This document shows, in pieces, positions 50,260 to 63,236 of a DNA stretch of 64,000 nt (the stretch's first letter is position 1; each line of letters opens with the position of its first letter). The DNA lies in NCBI RefSeq assembly GCF_023973825.1, contig NC_090120.1, positions 310,001-374,000 on the forward strand. The letters run 5' to 3'. The DNA comes from Plasmodium brasilianum (taxonomy: Eukaryota; Apicomplexa; Aconoidasida; Haemosporida; Plasmodiidae). Made by a program: the position numbers and the translations under genes. The notes beneath the pieces were generated by a model that was not told the DNA's origin, made no database searches, and saw nothing but the letters and a program-made list of their open reading frames with translations.

Positions 50260-52464
50260 TTAATCCATTTGTTTCTTTAGAATATTTTCTTCCGATTCTA
50301 TTATTAATATAAACTTTTTCATTTCCATTATAATATTTCCACTTATATTAACTATATTTTTATATAAATTTATATCTTTAATCTAAATTATATATTCATT
50401 TCTGCCCAAAGAAACATTTATTTAATTCATATGACTCCTAAACTATACATAGAAAACATCCTCATTCTCATTATGCTTAACAAGATGTATCCCTACGTAT
50501 ATTCTACAGTTTATGAGAGTTTGTAATCTTTATAAGGATATTATATTCTGTTCAATTTTGTAGATATAAGAACAAAAAATTCGTTCTTTACTCATGGTAT
50601 ACTTTTCGTTTGTATATTCTTCTAACATCATCATATACGTCAGTACACATACTTTTCCTATAAGTAATTTATTTATAGTTATTAAGAATTATTCGAAATC
50701 TTCTTTATCTTCTAGATTCTCTGTAAGTAGAATATGAAATCCTCATCTTCAATACTATATGTATATATTCAATTATCATATACATTAATCAATTCCTAAG
50801 ACCATTCTTCTAAAAATATTGTTTTATAATGAGAGCTTCCTTAGTCACTATTTCCAAACAAGTTTTTACATTTTTACTCTACGACTTAATACAATGTAAT
50901 TTACAGATTTCAATGTTCTTTTATATTTGTCTACATTTATATATTTCCTTATTTAACCTGCCCATTTAATATTAAATTTATCAAACCATACTTCATTTTT
51001 CAATATATCTAATATATTCCTATAAATTTTTATATATTTATTCCATAGTTCTATTTCTTTTTATTATACTAACATCCATAACTTATTCCCTCTATTCATT
51101 ATTGACTAATTCTCTGCTTTATGTTCACCTTTTATTATTTTATTTATGAACTCTCTACGAATATTTCTAAGTATTAATCCTTATTTATCAGCAACTCTTC
51201 ATTTTCGCATTGATTCAGTACGTCCAAATGTATACAGAGAATAATATTCCTCATAATTTCTTCCCTTTTTTTTCTTAAATATATTCTTATACTTATGCAT
51301 GTATAGCCTTTTCTTGATTTCTTCCCATTTCCTTCCAAACTCATTGCCTCAGTAAGAACTTGGATTCATTTAATTTTTTTCATATTCATAATCTTTAGGA
51401 ATTATCAATAGTTTAAAAAATTCTTACTTTTTTTTTTGCCTTCAGCCGAATGAATCAAATCCCAATCAAGCATATTATAATATATAACAAATATTGGAAA
51501 TGTATATATTATAACTTTATTTTATACTTCCATTATAAAAAATAATAATAAATTATTAAGTTCCATAAAGTACTATTATTTTTATAAAAGAAGAATTTTT
51601 TATTACATTATATAAAAACATAAATAATTTGATTGTAGTCAAGGGTATTAAGATTAAAAAAACCTAATCATCAGGTATAGCTCTTGACACACCATGAGTA
51701 ACTGCACTCTCAAAGTTTTGAGTAGCAGTTCTATCGCATGGAGAATTAGTATCATTCTTAGCGTTTTCCACAGTGTTTTTCAAAGAAATTGAAGTCATAT
51801 CTCTTTCTAGAGAACCTTCAGGGACATTTAAAACAATATTTGTTTATATCGTTAGATTCATTATCATTAACCATAGGAATATCTACTGATGCCGTACTCT
51901 CATAAACTTGTTAATATCAGTTTTTATATATATACCTATATTAGTTTTTTTCCTAACCCTTTTTTCATTTTCTCGTGATATGTTAGGATAAGATTCTTGA
52001 GTAGCTTGTGAATATTTATCGTAAATCTGTGAATCACCTTGATATGTAGGAGGAACAAACTTAGAGCCTGCTGACTGATTTACACCTTGATATGTAGGAG
52101 GAACAAACTTTGAGCCTGCTGACTGATTTACACCTTTATATGTAGGAGGAACGAAAATAAGATCTAATGAATTAGAAACGCGCGTCCAAGGAACAACAGC
52201 AGGAGGAATATCATTCCCAGAATAAAATGCCTTAGGATAAGTGCCATCTTCGGATTCAGATTCATATTCTGAATCTTCACTACGACCTTCTATTTCTTCT
52301 CCGCCACTCTCTTCTACTGACGATTCTGTTAATTCCTCGTCCTCATCAGGTAACGCTGAACAGTTATTTCTCACATTTTGAAACACATGAGGACCATCTC
52401 CATTATTATAATATGGAATAAAATTCACAGAACTAAAACCATTATGCTCTCTACCTCTCTCCAT
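50260..52464 (-). pseudogene. SURFIN/STP1-like surface protein, truncated and broken
   Basis: The 5' part is an open frame of 193 codons (52464-51883). It starts MERGREHNGFSSVNFIPYYN and has a strongly acidic region at about residues 39-76 (PDEDEELTESSVEESGGEEI, SEYESESEDG). A 16-residue repeat follows (FVPPTYQGVNQSAGSK, two copies plus a third partial). After two frameshifts it continues VPEGSLERDMTSISLKNTVE to TAG 51664-51666. Beyond about 180 bases the minus strand encodes a tryptophan-rich region: NEFGRKWEEIKKRLYMHKYK, NKIIKGEHKAEN, NRGNKLWMLV, IELWNKYIKIYRNILDILKN, EVWFDKFNIKW, MMMLEEYTNEKYTMSKERIF. It has many stops and ends near 50260. This order, variable acidic/repeat part then a W-rich basic part, matches SURFIN and STP1 proteins, whose W-rich domain is cytoplasmic. 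No N-terminal cysteine-rich ectodomain and no clear membrane segment were found. I am sure it is a decayed surface-type gene and less sure between SURFIN and STP1. Confidence 0.72.
52040..52160 (-). repeat. 48-bp coding tandem repeat
   Basis: The TATGTAGGAGGAAC string recurs at 52043, 52091 and 52139 on the plus strand, exactly 48 bases apart. It encodes the 16-residue FVPPTYQGVNQSAGSK unit in the minus-strand gene. The first two units are almost identical, the third diverges. Confidence 0.93.
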
Positions 52465-55400
52465 AATTATATTAATCAGAATGTCAGTAAAATATATTGA
52501 TTATTGTACACTATTATGATAATTTGAATATATTATTATAAAGAATTTCACGTTTTGATCATTTTCTTTTTTATAGAACAATGTATGCAGTTATAATTTG
52601 AACTATCTGATGTTTTTCGAAAAATAAACAGTTTAGAAATTGTGTTTTTGGATATAATATAAGATGAATAATTATATCTACACTTAAACAGATAAATATG
52701 TTTTCAAACATAGTAATATCATCATATATATTGCCAATTTTAAAAGATTTATATTATGAAATTAAAAAAAAAATGGAATTCCATGCTATGTTGTGTTGTC
52801 ATTAATAATAAAATTCAAACAATTAGGATTAAAATATAAATAACAGTGAAGTACTCATATGATATCAGAATTAATTTTATTAACGAGTATTTTTAAAATA
52901 AATGAACGTAAATTTAGTGACCTTATAAAATTTGCAAAAACATTGTTTTCTAAATAGTAAACAAAATAATGTTTAAAATAAATAAAATATTTACTACTCC
53001 ATTTTTAATATATTTAAAACAACAGAATAAATACTTCATAATAATAATAATGATGCTATTCACCTAAATATAATTCACAAATAAAAATATTAATAATTTA
53101 ATAAATGCATAAAATAATATTCAAATTTTAATTACAAGTAATAAAAAAGGAATATTTGAGTTCTAATATGTATAAGCCTAAGTCTGCATGCCATAATATA
53201 TTTTTGTGAAATTTGAATGTATGTGAAAGTTATTGCAGTATAAACATCAACTAATAAGACAACCTATTACAAATATATGTAAAAATAAGCTTAATTCTGA
53301 ATTTAAATATTTAAGTATTTTTTTATTTGTTTATCTATTTATATGTATATTGAACATATTTTTCTACAATAAATTATAATTAATATATAGAAATAAAATG
53401 CAACTTTTTTTTTTCTTGTGAATAATTCTTCTATATTTAGCATTTTAAAGCTATATTTATTTATATATGAATTATATTATTAACGCGCTCTCTGAAATAT
53501 TGCCCTAATTCAGAAGTTTGTCGTCATAATTTTAACATCACATATATTATATATATACAAATACAGCTAAATAAAAAACAAATAATACTATAGAACATAT
53601 TTAAACACTTAGTAAATGATACTTATTATTTGTATAAAAAAATTTTATTATTATTTTTTTTTTTTTAATTAAATAGCTTTGCTGTTAAAAATAGTTTTAA
53701 CGTCTTGTGGTAAAGAATCACTTTAATATTCTTTTTTTTTTTTTATTCTACCTTATAAAAAACTTATAACTTTAATATTACTGAGTTTTAAAACTTTCTT
53801 CATATAATATATACATTTTTTTAATTATTATCAAAGTTTATGTTATTGCTTACTGAAAATAATTTCTGCAAGAATAATATATATGTATTTTTATTTTATA
53901 ATACTAGTAATAAAAAAAAATGACATTATTACGAAGAAAAATGGCTTGAAATAAATGAGAAAAGTTCTATTACTCTTTATTAATCGTTATAATATAAGAA
54001 AAAAATTAATTATGTATCAATTTATAATAATCTATTTCCTATATATAATATGTTTAAATATGCCTTCTGTTAAAGTATTATTAATTATTTTAAGTGCTAC
54101 AGAAAAATAAAAAATTAATATGATTAAAATAAATATGAAAATTTAGAAATATATATTTATAATGAGAATTATATATACATATAAATTTTTTTAAAGTAAG
54201 AACTACGAACGTTGAAAGTTAAACAGCGGATTTGGAAAATATGTAATTAAGCTTAAAGTGTCCTATAATAATATACTAAACATAGAAAATAAAATATAAT
54301 ATACTTCAACATTAGTACAATATAATTCGTGAAAATATAATACCTAGTGGGATGAATGACGAATTTTATAAACTGTACATTAGAAAAATACAATTTTGCA
54401 AATAAAAAGAACATAATATAAAGAGGCAATCAAATAATACAAGGAAGAAATTGTCAAAAAAATATATAAAATTATTGAAATGCTTTATTACTAGTACGTG
54501 TTGCACACTACACTACTATTTAATTATTGTGCATTATCGGATCTCACAAAATAATAATTCATTTATTGTAATACAAGTTATCCATCATTTAACAAAAATG
54601 TTTCATAATATATAATTATTGTGGAATAATTAAACATATTTAATTTAAAACAGATGTAAAATTTTTATGTATCCAAGTTTTTTCTTAGAACCTTGTTTTC
54701 ATGAGTTATGTATTTTTGAGGATTCAGCAATTTGTAACAAATAACTGAGTATAAAAATTTCTCTATTTAACACATCATATATAAAAAAGTACCAACAACT
54801 TATTGTAAAATTATATGATAATAAAATAAAAAGTATATAAAAATATATATTAGAAAAATAACAAAAACAGTAACAATAAATTAAAAATGTACTTTTAACA
54901 CAAGGACAAGTATATTGTGTATTATATATTATGAACATAAGTAGAAATGAATTCTTATTACTTCATTTTATAAATTTATAACTTCACAAATATTTATTTG
55001 CACTTAGAAAAATAGAATTCAATGAATTATAATATATAACAAAAAAATATATATATTACTTTGCATTCACAATTCACAACAAAAAAAAATATAAAGTTCA
55101 CATAGATATATTGTAACTAATAATAATTCATTTAAAATATATTTCAAATATAATTTAATTACATATTTATTTATTCTTTAAAAATATATGCATTGTCAAA
55201 ATATAATAATACAGCTATATTGTATAAATATTATATGATAACACGTACATTTATTTAAGGAAATTAAAACATTGAATCTACAATAAAAGCTTATAAATAT
55301 CATCTGCGTTTTATTTACAATTTTATTTTTAAATAAAATTTCATTTATTTATTGTTATTAATGTTTATATAGATAAGTGATAAAAGTATTTTCGAAAAGT

Positions 55401-56028
55401 ATTATTGCAAAATATCATATTATTATTTAACATCAATGTTTGAAAATTTATTAAAAAGGCAATAAATGTAACCGATAAATTTTCATAATAAAACTTGCAC
55501 TATGTAAATATACCCATATATTTCCAATTTATATTGAAACTATGTTATTATATTAGGAGCATAAAAAATTTAGAGTTGCTATTTCTCTTTGCCTAATTGT
55601 GAAGTATATAAATTTTATAAATATTTTTCTTATTCTAATTAATTAAAATATTTATACCTTTGTTGTTATATATATATATATATATATATATAAAAAGTTA
55701 ATACAAAAAATAGAAATATTATTTATGATGAAAACTATAACGCTACAGAATATAAAATATTGTTTTTCCTATATTTTTTAATGCAACATATTATATTGTA
55801 TAACGTTTTTTTCCATTCAACGATAGGCAAATATTCAAGTTTTACATTTATAATTAATTGTATATTGAAATTATTTCTATGTTATAAAATAGCAATTATT
55901 AAAAATAGTCGAAGTATATATCGTGATATATTTCTATAATTTATTTAATTTCAAAATAGAATTTCTATATAATGAAAAATTGTGAATAATCCTTGCATAA
56001 TAGATTCTATTATACATAAAAAAAAAAA

Positions 56029-56120
<92 letters not shown>

Positions 56121-59100
56121 AAAATAAAAAAAATAAAAAATAATAAAACATAAAAACAAAATAACAAAAAATAATAAAACATAAAAACAAAATAACAAAA
56201 AATAATAAAACAAAAAAATGAAAAAACCAAAAAAATGAAAAAACAAAAAAATGAAAAAACCAAAAAAATGAAAAAACAAAAAAATGAAAAAACAAAAAAA
56301 AAAAATTATTTATCAATTTACTAGATAAAATAAAAAAAAATAAAATATAAAATTTAATTAAAATAATACTTTTCATTTGTAAAAAAATATAAAACTAACA
56401 AGTTTTAATTATTATAATATGATATTCTACAATATAAATTATTATGTTTACATACTTTAAAGTAAGGTAAAAATATTTAAAAAAACTATACAACTAAATC
56501 AGAGAAATATTATAATTAGATTTATAGTGGCATTTTCTTTAATGACTTTCTGATATCTATATTTTTTTAATTAACGTACTGAATAGTTTTTTGTGACAAA
56601 TTAATTAAAAAAACTATGGTATTTTTACAATCTATTAAACTTAAATATAAATTTTAATAAAAATTTAATAGAACAATATATTCATATAATTTTATATATC
56701 ACATTCGATTGAAAAAAAAATGAAGCATCAAATTTGTACATGGTTATATTATACCTCCATTTAATAATATGAAAATAAATTGTTTCATAATTTTTAATTT
56801 GTCACTACGATTAAAATAAAGAAAATAAAAGTAGAAATAATAAAAGGACAAAGAAAACATTCATTAGAAATATTGCAGCAATAATTATCATCTAAATTTT
56901 GAAATAAATATAATATATAAGATGGACAACTAAATATTCAATGAAAAGGAGTAATAATATGCTTTATGTTGTTACATAAATTATTTTTATGTTAATTATA
57001 CAATTAATGATTTGTATTTTTTTCCATTATTTCTATTTTTAATATTTACTACTTCAATGCCATTTAATAAAAAGAAGCGTTTTATATTATATTCTTAGAA
57101 AAAAGATGTATGTATTATATAAAAATTATAAATACTTATATGTTCCTTCTCTATTAAAAATTAATAAATAATTCAAAAGAAAATTATATTTTTTTATTTT
57201 ACCAAATAAACTCATTGAAAATATATATTTCATTAATAATAAATAACTGCACTTCAGCTGAATTGTTAACTAAAAATATGCTCAATGAAGATATTAATTC
57301 AAAAAAAAAAAAAAAAAATTATTTTATTAAATGTTTTTAAAGTTTATTCTATATTCTTATGAATAAAAAAAATTATTAAAGCTACTAAAAAAAAAGAAAA
57401 AAAAATTATGGAAGAATATTTTAACAAGTAACATATAAACTGTTTAAATATTTTTACATATGGCTATAACACACACAGAGGAATTTTTTAATTGTATATA
57501 AAAAATTTTAAATGAGTACATTTTATAAAGTTTTAGTTCATCAAATAATTATTTAAAAACAGAAATTTAAATTAATCATTTTATCAACTAAAAATTATTA
57601 AGTTCTTCTCTTAAAAATTTTCACCTTATTTACTTCTAATTTTTGGTTATGCATTCTCTGATATTGGGCACATCAATATAACTAGTATTCCTCATTTTTA
57701 TTATTTTTCTGTATTATTATATATGATGTCTTATGGTTACATGATGTGTGGATATGAAAGATAAAGAAGTTTAGAACAATGAATTACAACAACAGTTCGT
57801 AATTATTTGTATTTTTTTGTTTGTTAATTACTATGTAAAGAACATCCAAATGTGCTATAATACTATTCACAAAGAAAATTTTATATTCAAAATTTGCATT
57901 TATTTTACAACTCTATAGCATTAATAAATAAAACTTTTAAATAATGATAAAAAAATTTGTATTTTTTTAATAAATTAAAATTAATTCTTCATATTATTTA
58001 TTAAAGACAATGTAAAACTCTAAACAGTATTTATATATTATATAATAACTCAAATATTTATCTGAACGTACAATAATCTAATATATTTATACTGGAAGGA
58101 AACATAACATCACTTATTACTACTTTTTTAAATAATACGTTACATTAAAAGAACGAATATTATCTTAAATTTTCTTTAATAAAAATATATTATACACATA
58201 TTTTTATTTACTATATATATTTTACAAGTGTTAATTATAATATAATTTTTTCATTTATGAACTTAACATGCAATGTAAACGTAACATTTTTTATTTTATT
58301 TTAATTTAATTATTCATTTATTAATTTATATTTCTCTGATAAATATAATAATTCCTACACAATTAGAAAAAAGAATAAAGATATATATTGATATATATGA
58401 TTACGTGATTTAAATATTAAAAATTACGTAATGTTGCATCTTCCGTATTGAACCTTCATGAATGCATCCTTAAAAATATTACGAATAATTTAATCATATT
58501 AGAATGTTTTTTATTATATCCATTATTGACTCCTATAAATCTTTCTACACCTACTGATAACATTACAATAATATCAATATCACTTAATATATTTTATGTT
58601 AATTTTAATAAAATATTCACCATATGCACTATTTTATAGTATTCAATGAACAATTAAAACAACTCTCCTTTCCATTAAAAGTGCCTTCACTACAAATAAC
58701 ATCTTTATTTTCCTCTTAGTTTATTGTTAATGAAATGAATATTTATTTATTACTTTATTGTTTTTATTATATATATTATTACAGATATAATATTAATTTT
58801 GATAAGCTCCATAAATATAAATTCGTTCTATTCTGCATTCATATCTTTTTAAGAATAATATATGTATTTGCCATCCAAATGATTTAAAAATTTATTTTTC
58901 TCATTTATAAATATAATTAAAGCTACAATTCGCTTATATTACTGGCTAATATTTAGTAAAGCTAATTCAACTGAAATTCTGTAATATTTTATAATATATT
59001 ATTCGGTAAAGAATTATATAATATAGATTATTCCTAAAACAATCATCTAAATATTAAAAAAATTCGTTTAAAAATTCTTCCATATTATCAAAATTAATAT

Positions 59101-59391
59101 TATAAAGTTTTTTTTTTTTTTTTTGTATGCGAGAATATGGAAAACATTGGCAAACGGAGAAAATTAATAAAAAAAAAAAAAAAATTGAAAGTATAAAGTA
59201 CAAATAATATTTTTATTTTATAATAATGAATTTTTGGTTAACATAATATAAATAGTAGTGAAAAAAATTTATAATTTTCAATGTATTTTGTATTTATCTC
59301 ATGCAAAATGAAAAAAATCAATAATTATAGAACATATTATTACTCACTAATATAGGTGCATTAAATATTAGCGATTTTAACATGTTTATTC
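52465..59391. other. Longest A/T-rich spacer, with extreme low-complexity tract
   Basis: About 6.9 kb with no confident gene. It holds a poly(A)/A-rich minisatellite at 56020-56312, an (AT)n run at 55667-55691, and poly(A) near 57301-57318. A minus-strand stretch near 57610-57700 reads MRNTSYIDVPNIRECITKN and may be a PIR tail remnant, but this is too weak to call. No SURFIN/STP1 ectodomain was found upstream of 52464. Confidence 0.5.
56020..56312 (+). repeat. A-rich low-complexity and minisatellite tract
   Basis: Read directly: poly(A) broken by single T residues (56020-56096); (AAAT)n to about 56115; a 31-bp tandem unit starting TAATAAAACATAAAAACAAA at 56141, 56172 and 56203 (last copy partial); then alternating 16- and 17-bp units based on ATGAAAAAACCAAAAAA to about 56300. 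The phenylalanine-rich minus-strand frames across it are artefacts of this composition. Confidence 0.95.
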
Positions 59392-60346
59392 CTAATAATA
59401 ATATATATAAATAACCTTTTTTCCCTCAAAAATTATTTTTTTGGGTAACGATAGGATACTCTCAAATAGTTTTACAGAACTTGGAGGTTGTGATGTACAA
59501 GTTGTAGTCTTGACTAAGTCAATCCTGGGTTTTTCCTTGATACCCTCAGTTATTTTGGGGGTGCTTACTGTTTGTTCTGCAGAATTTTCATATTGAAGTA
59601 TTATTTTTCTATTTTAGATAAAGAGATCATAAATTAAGCAAATGCATTCATTTAATGAATACATAGGTCTCCTAAAATAGTGATTAATAAATACTTGAAT
59701 CCACAGAAATATAATTAAGTTTGAGCGATCATATAAAATTTTTTAGGAAGAGAGTTTTTATTATTTCTAATTAAGTTTTTATATACACTGTCTTCTTACT
59801 ATTTACATAGTTGTTCTCATATAAAATACAATAAAACACTACCTATAATGTAGTCAAAATACTTACTGTAAGAATCACCACTATTTTTGAGAGATTTCTC
59901 TACGACGAAACCAAAACGTTCAGTGTAATCTAACAATTACTTCTCTCCTTTGTTATCCATAACATACAAAGATACATCAAGATGTTATTAACTTTTATTG
60001 GTAAGGTATTTGTCATCAATAATCTTTTCCACAATTTTCAAAGGCCAGAAATAATTTTATCAGAAACTAAATTGAGATATCTATTATTAAGATGCTTAAA
60101 TACTTATTTGTGTAACATTTAACTCAAAGAATAACAATTCTTATTATTAATATAAGTATTATGACTCTGCATATTATATGTAACTGAAATGATCCCTTCA
60201 ATTTTGAGACAAATATATTTATCTTCATGATATCCATTACGGAAACCCCTTATCGATTCCTAATATTTATCATTTTTATCTTCATCCATATCACCATTTA
60301 ATTTATTGTAAAAATTAAATGGAAATAAACGATCTAATTTTTGTTT
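59392..60346 (-). pseudogene. PIR family gene fragment, pseudogene
   Basis: Exon 2 begins at 60346 after AATGTTCAG with KQKLDRLFPFNFYNKLNGDM, a PIR opening. It continues in one frame with stops: DKY, stop, GFRNGYHEDKYICLKIEGII, SVTYNMQSHNTYINNKNCYS and VFKHLNNRYLNLVSDKIISG. After a frame change it reads VEKIIDDKYLTNKS, two stops, HLDVSLYVMDNKGEK, a stop and DYTERFGFVVEKSLKNSGDS. The middle is eroded. A later open stretch (about 59600-59392) reads ENSAEQTVSTPKITEGIKEK and TTTCTSQPPSSVKLFESILS, a threonine/serine-rich spacer such as longer PIR proteins carry before the membrane segment. No membrane segment or tail exon was found. Exon 1 is unresolved. Conserved cysteine and aromatic spacing make the family fairly certain. 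Confidence 0.75.
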
Positions 60347-60465
60347 CTGAACATTAAAAAGGGAAAGTAAAATATAATGATATATAAATGTATATTTTCC
60401 AAAAAAGGTACATGTTTAACAAAGAATAGGTAGATTATTCAATTAAAAGAGGAACCAATTATTAT

Positions 60466-60576
60466 TTACAATGAAAAATTATATAGTATTTCTACTGCTT
60501 CAGAAGCTTCTCTTGAACCTTTTTGCATATGACTTAAGAGAAAGAATAAATTTGATTCTTTATTGAGCACATATTT
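60466..60576 (-). pseudogene. Unidentified exon-like fragment
   Basis: After a good acceptor (TTATTTTCCAG), 36 codons are open: KYVLNKESNLFFLLSHMQKG then SREASEAVEILYNFSL and TAA. The mixed composition (S, E, A, V, H, Q) is unlike the surrounding A/T-rich spacer. It lies just upstream of the PIR fragment starting at 60346, but in a different frame. It could be an upstream exon of that gene or a stray exon from elsewhere. There is no recognised family. Confidence 0.33.
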
Positions 60577-62749
60577 CTGGAAAATAAAGCATGTAATTTT
60601 TTTATATATTTTACATAAATATTACTAATTTATTTTAAATATTTGCCAAAAAATTTTAATAAATAATAATTACATAATATTCACTATTGAATATTTTAAT
60701 ATAGTCTAACAACTTTGATTATTAGCTAACATTATTAATTCGGTAAAAAAAATAAGATAATATTTAATTAAGTAATAATAATGAGTGAAAAATAAAGAAA
60801 AATAACTTGGTAAAATATTAGTTTACAAGTTTATTAAAAAAAAAAATTTTATTATTGCACAAAAAAATAGGGACTTATAGTTCTAGCACATGAGATATAC
60901 CTTATGGGTTTAGTTTATTTTGATATTATTTTTATTAAAAAAGTACTTAACTTTTTTGAATTATAATATATACATATGTTAAATAGGTAATATATTTAAT
61001 ACTTATATAACTATATTACATTAATTACATAAACACCCGTACGTATAATCATTATATGTAAGTATTAATTCTTCGAAATTATTTATGTATAATTCGTACT
61101 GCATTTTTTTACTTGTTAATTCAAAATTTTGTTTACATTTATATAATAACTTTTATTTTTCAATGCTTATTTCATTTAATCTTAAAACTCTATGAAGCAT
61201 TAAATCATTTATAATTATATGCTTTAATTTATTTGTATTCTTAACATATGGTAATCCAGATATCTAAAAGATAATAAAATTTCATTTATGCAGTGCATAA
61301 AAATATGTGCCCAAACATTGAATCTATATCGGATGTAGTAGAACTAGAAATTACAATAAATTTTGTTCCACTTAAATATCTTATAAAAATGAAACCTACA
61401 TTATATTTTATAAATATACATTTAATATATTATAATATATATTTCATTACATTTACAAAATAGATACACACTTTTTCTTTTTCCTATTTTCTAAAAGATT
61501 ACAATTCCATAAAAATATACTGCATATCGTCACATATAATTTTAAACATAAAAATAAGGTAAATGTAATTCTCACCTAACTATAATCTAGTTATATAAAT
61601 ATATATATATGTAAACGTTTCAGCACATCAAAAACATGACCATGTACGTACTTAAACCAATATGATAGTCATAATCATGATATAATTACTTTTTTATTTT
61701 GAACATTTTTTCTTTGATAATTAAAATTCCTAGCCCTAATATATTATGTATAGATGGAAGGTATTAAAACTTTTACAAAATTATCAAAATTTTGGTATTT
61801 AACAAATATATTTCCTCTGAAGGATAACATATTTTTCTTTATAATATTATTAATTCAAAAAAATTAAAAATATATACATAATTTTATATAAAAGAAATTC
61901 CTTTATATTATAGTTCTCATTTAAAAAAAGGCTAATACATAATTATTAGTATCTCAAATTTTATTCTTATGAAGATTAAATAATGAAAGAAATGTTAATA
62001 GTATGTCGTAATACAGGAAAAAGTCAGTTATTATAACCAGGATTAAACATTTGATGAAGTATAACACCTTTTAAATAATGAAAAAAAAAGTGCACACTAA
62101 AAGAATTTCTATGTCTAATAATATTTGTGTAATTAATCAGATTATACACTGATAATCATATTCTTTCGGAGACATTAAGATAGCATAGTCACTATAAGTG
62201 AGAAATAATAAATTAACTTAATCGTAAATTCCCCTAAAAAATATTTTAAACAAAACGTATAACTATCAGAAGAATCAGTATATTTTATTATCATTGTATT
62301 GTTTTTCCTATAGAACCATTTGATAAGCGCTAAAGATTACTAAAAACAGTATTTTTAATAATCATTAAAATGAAGTGTTTTATTATTTAAATAATTAATG
62401 TCTCTAAAAAATTAAAAACCATAAATCATTAACGAATTTACTAATCTTAAAAAATGCATCTAATGTTAATATTATTATTCTTCATGGGAAATAACTTATG
62501 CCTTAACTATAAATATTACGACAGCATAAAGTCCAATAAGATGATATAAGCATATATATTTGTATATATTACTACTTTTGATATTTAATGAACAAAAAAA
62601 AAAAATGAAAAATACAAATTATGGTAAAATTTTTAAAAGAATTATAAGTTTTTTTTTAATTACACGTATTCTTTTTATTTTTATGTTTTTTTATATTTTA
62701 AAAGGTATACTTACAAATCCCAATTTATATGTTTTCAGTTAACTTCGTT
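60577..62749. other. A/T-rich spacer, no supported gene
   Basis: About 2.2 kb. The plus-strand frame 62560-62742 is a hydrophobic A/T-rich frame without support. One isolated GGGTTTA at about 60906 is not part of a telomere array. Confidence 0.5.
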
Positions 62750-62922
62750 TTAATTCAATTTACGTTCTATATAACTTGCATGATCAAACTTATGTAATCT
62801 CTTATTCATTGTGCGTTGATGTGAATTTTCTGAATTGTTCAATGCAAATCTATTATTCTATCTTTTGTGAAGGTTGTCTCTAATTTTATTTTTTTTTACA
62901 TTCCTTCTTGTGTAACCAGGAT
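62750..62922 (-). pseudogene. Unidentified basic protein fragment
   Basis: After a possible acceptor (CATTTAAG) the minus strand reads PGYTRRNVKKNKIRDNLHKR, one stop, NNRFALNNSENSHQRTMNKR and LHKFDHASYIERKLN to TAA 62750-62752. There are 57 codons with a single internal stop and a rich, basic composition, so it looks like a real but broken exon. It could come from the N-terminal half of an exported protein. I cannot name the family. Its neighbours on both sides are PIR relics. Confidence 0.4.
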
Positions 62923-63236
62923 CTTAAATGAATGAAATTTTATTCAGGAAAAAATTAAAAAATATGTATAATATATATATTTTATATTTATAAAATTTTA
63001 ATATAATTAATTATGAATACGAATATGAGGTATTTAGACATTTTAATTAAAATTGTTTACTCTTAAATAAAAGGACATATAGAGAAAAATATTAGGATTT
63101 AAACAATTAAAATATAAATATAAAAAAATTTTGTATTAAAAATATAATTTAAAATTTTTGAAGTATTAAAATTATGGACATTACTCATTTTTAATTAATC
63201 AAATATTTCATTTAAATTATGGTCATCAAATATATA

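Noticed and set aside
54699..54938. 79-codon minus-strand frame slightly similar to the 32544-32801 ORF
   Set aside because: Similarity is limited to T-rich stretches and the flanks do not align.
55934..56376. Phenylalanine-rich minus-strand frames
   Set aside because: Artefact of the A-rich minisatellite.
58448..58639. 63-codon plus-strand frame
   Set aside because: No motif or flanking gene signals.
60902..60912. Telomere-like GGGTTTA heptamer
   Set aside because: Single occurrence, not an array; no telomere tract seen in the window.
62560..62742. Hydrophobic plus-strand frame with a possible donor
   Set aside because: The apparent intron to the next AG would be about 34 bases, too short, and what follows is not coding-like on this strand.
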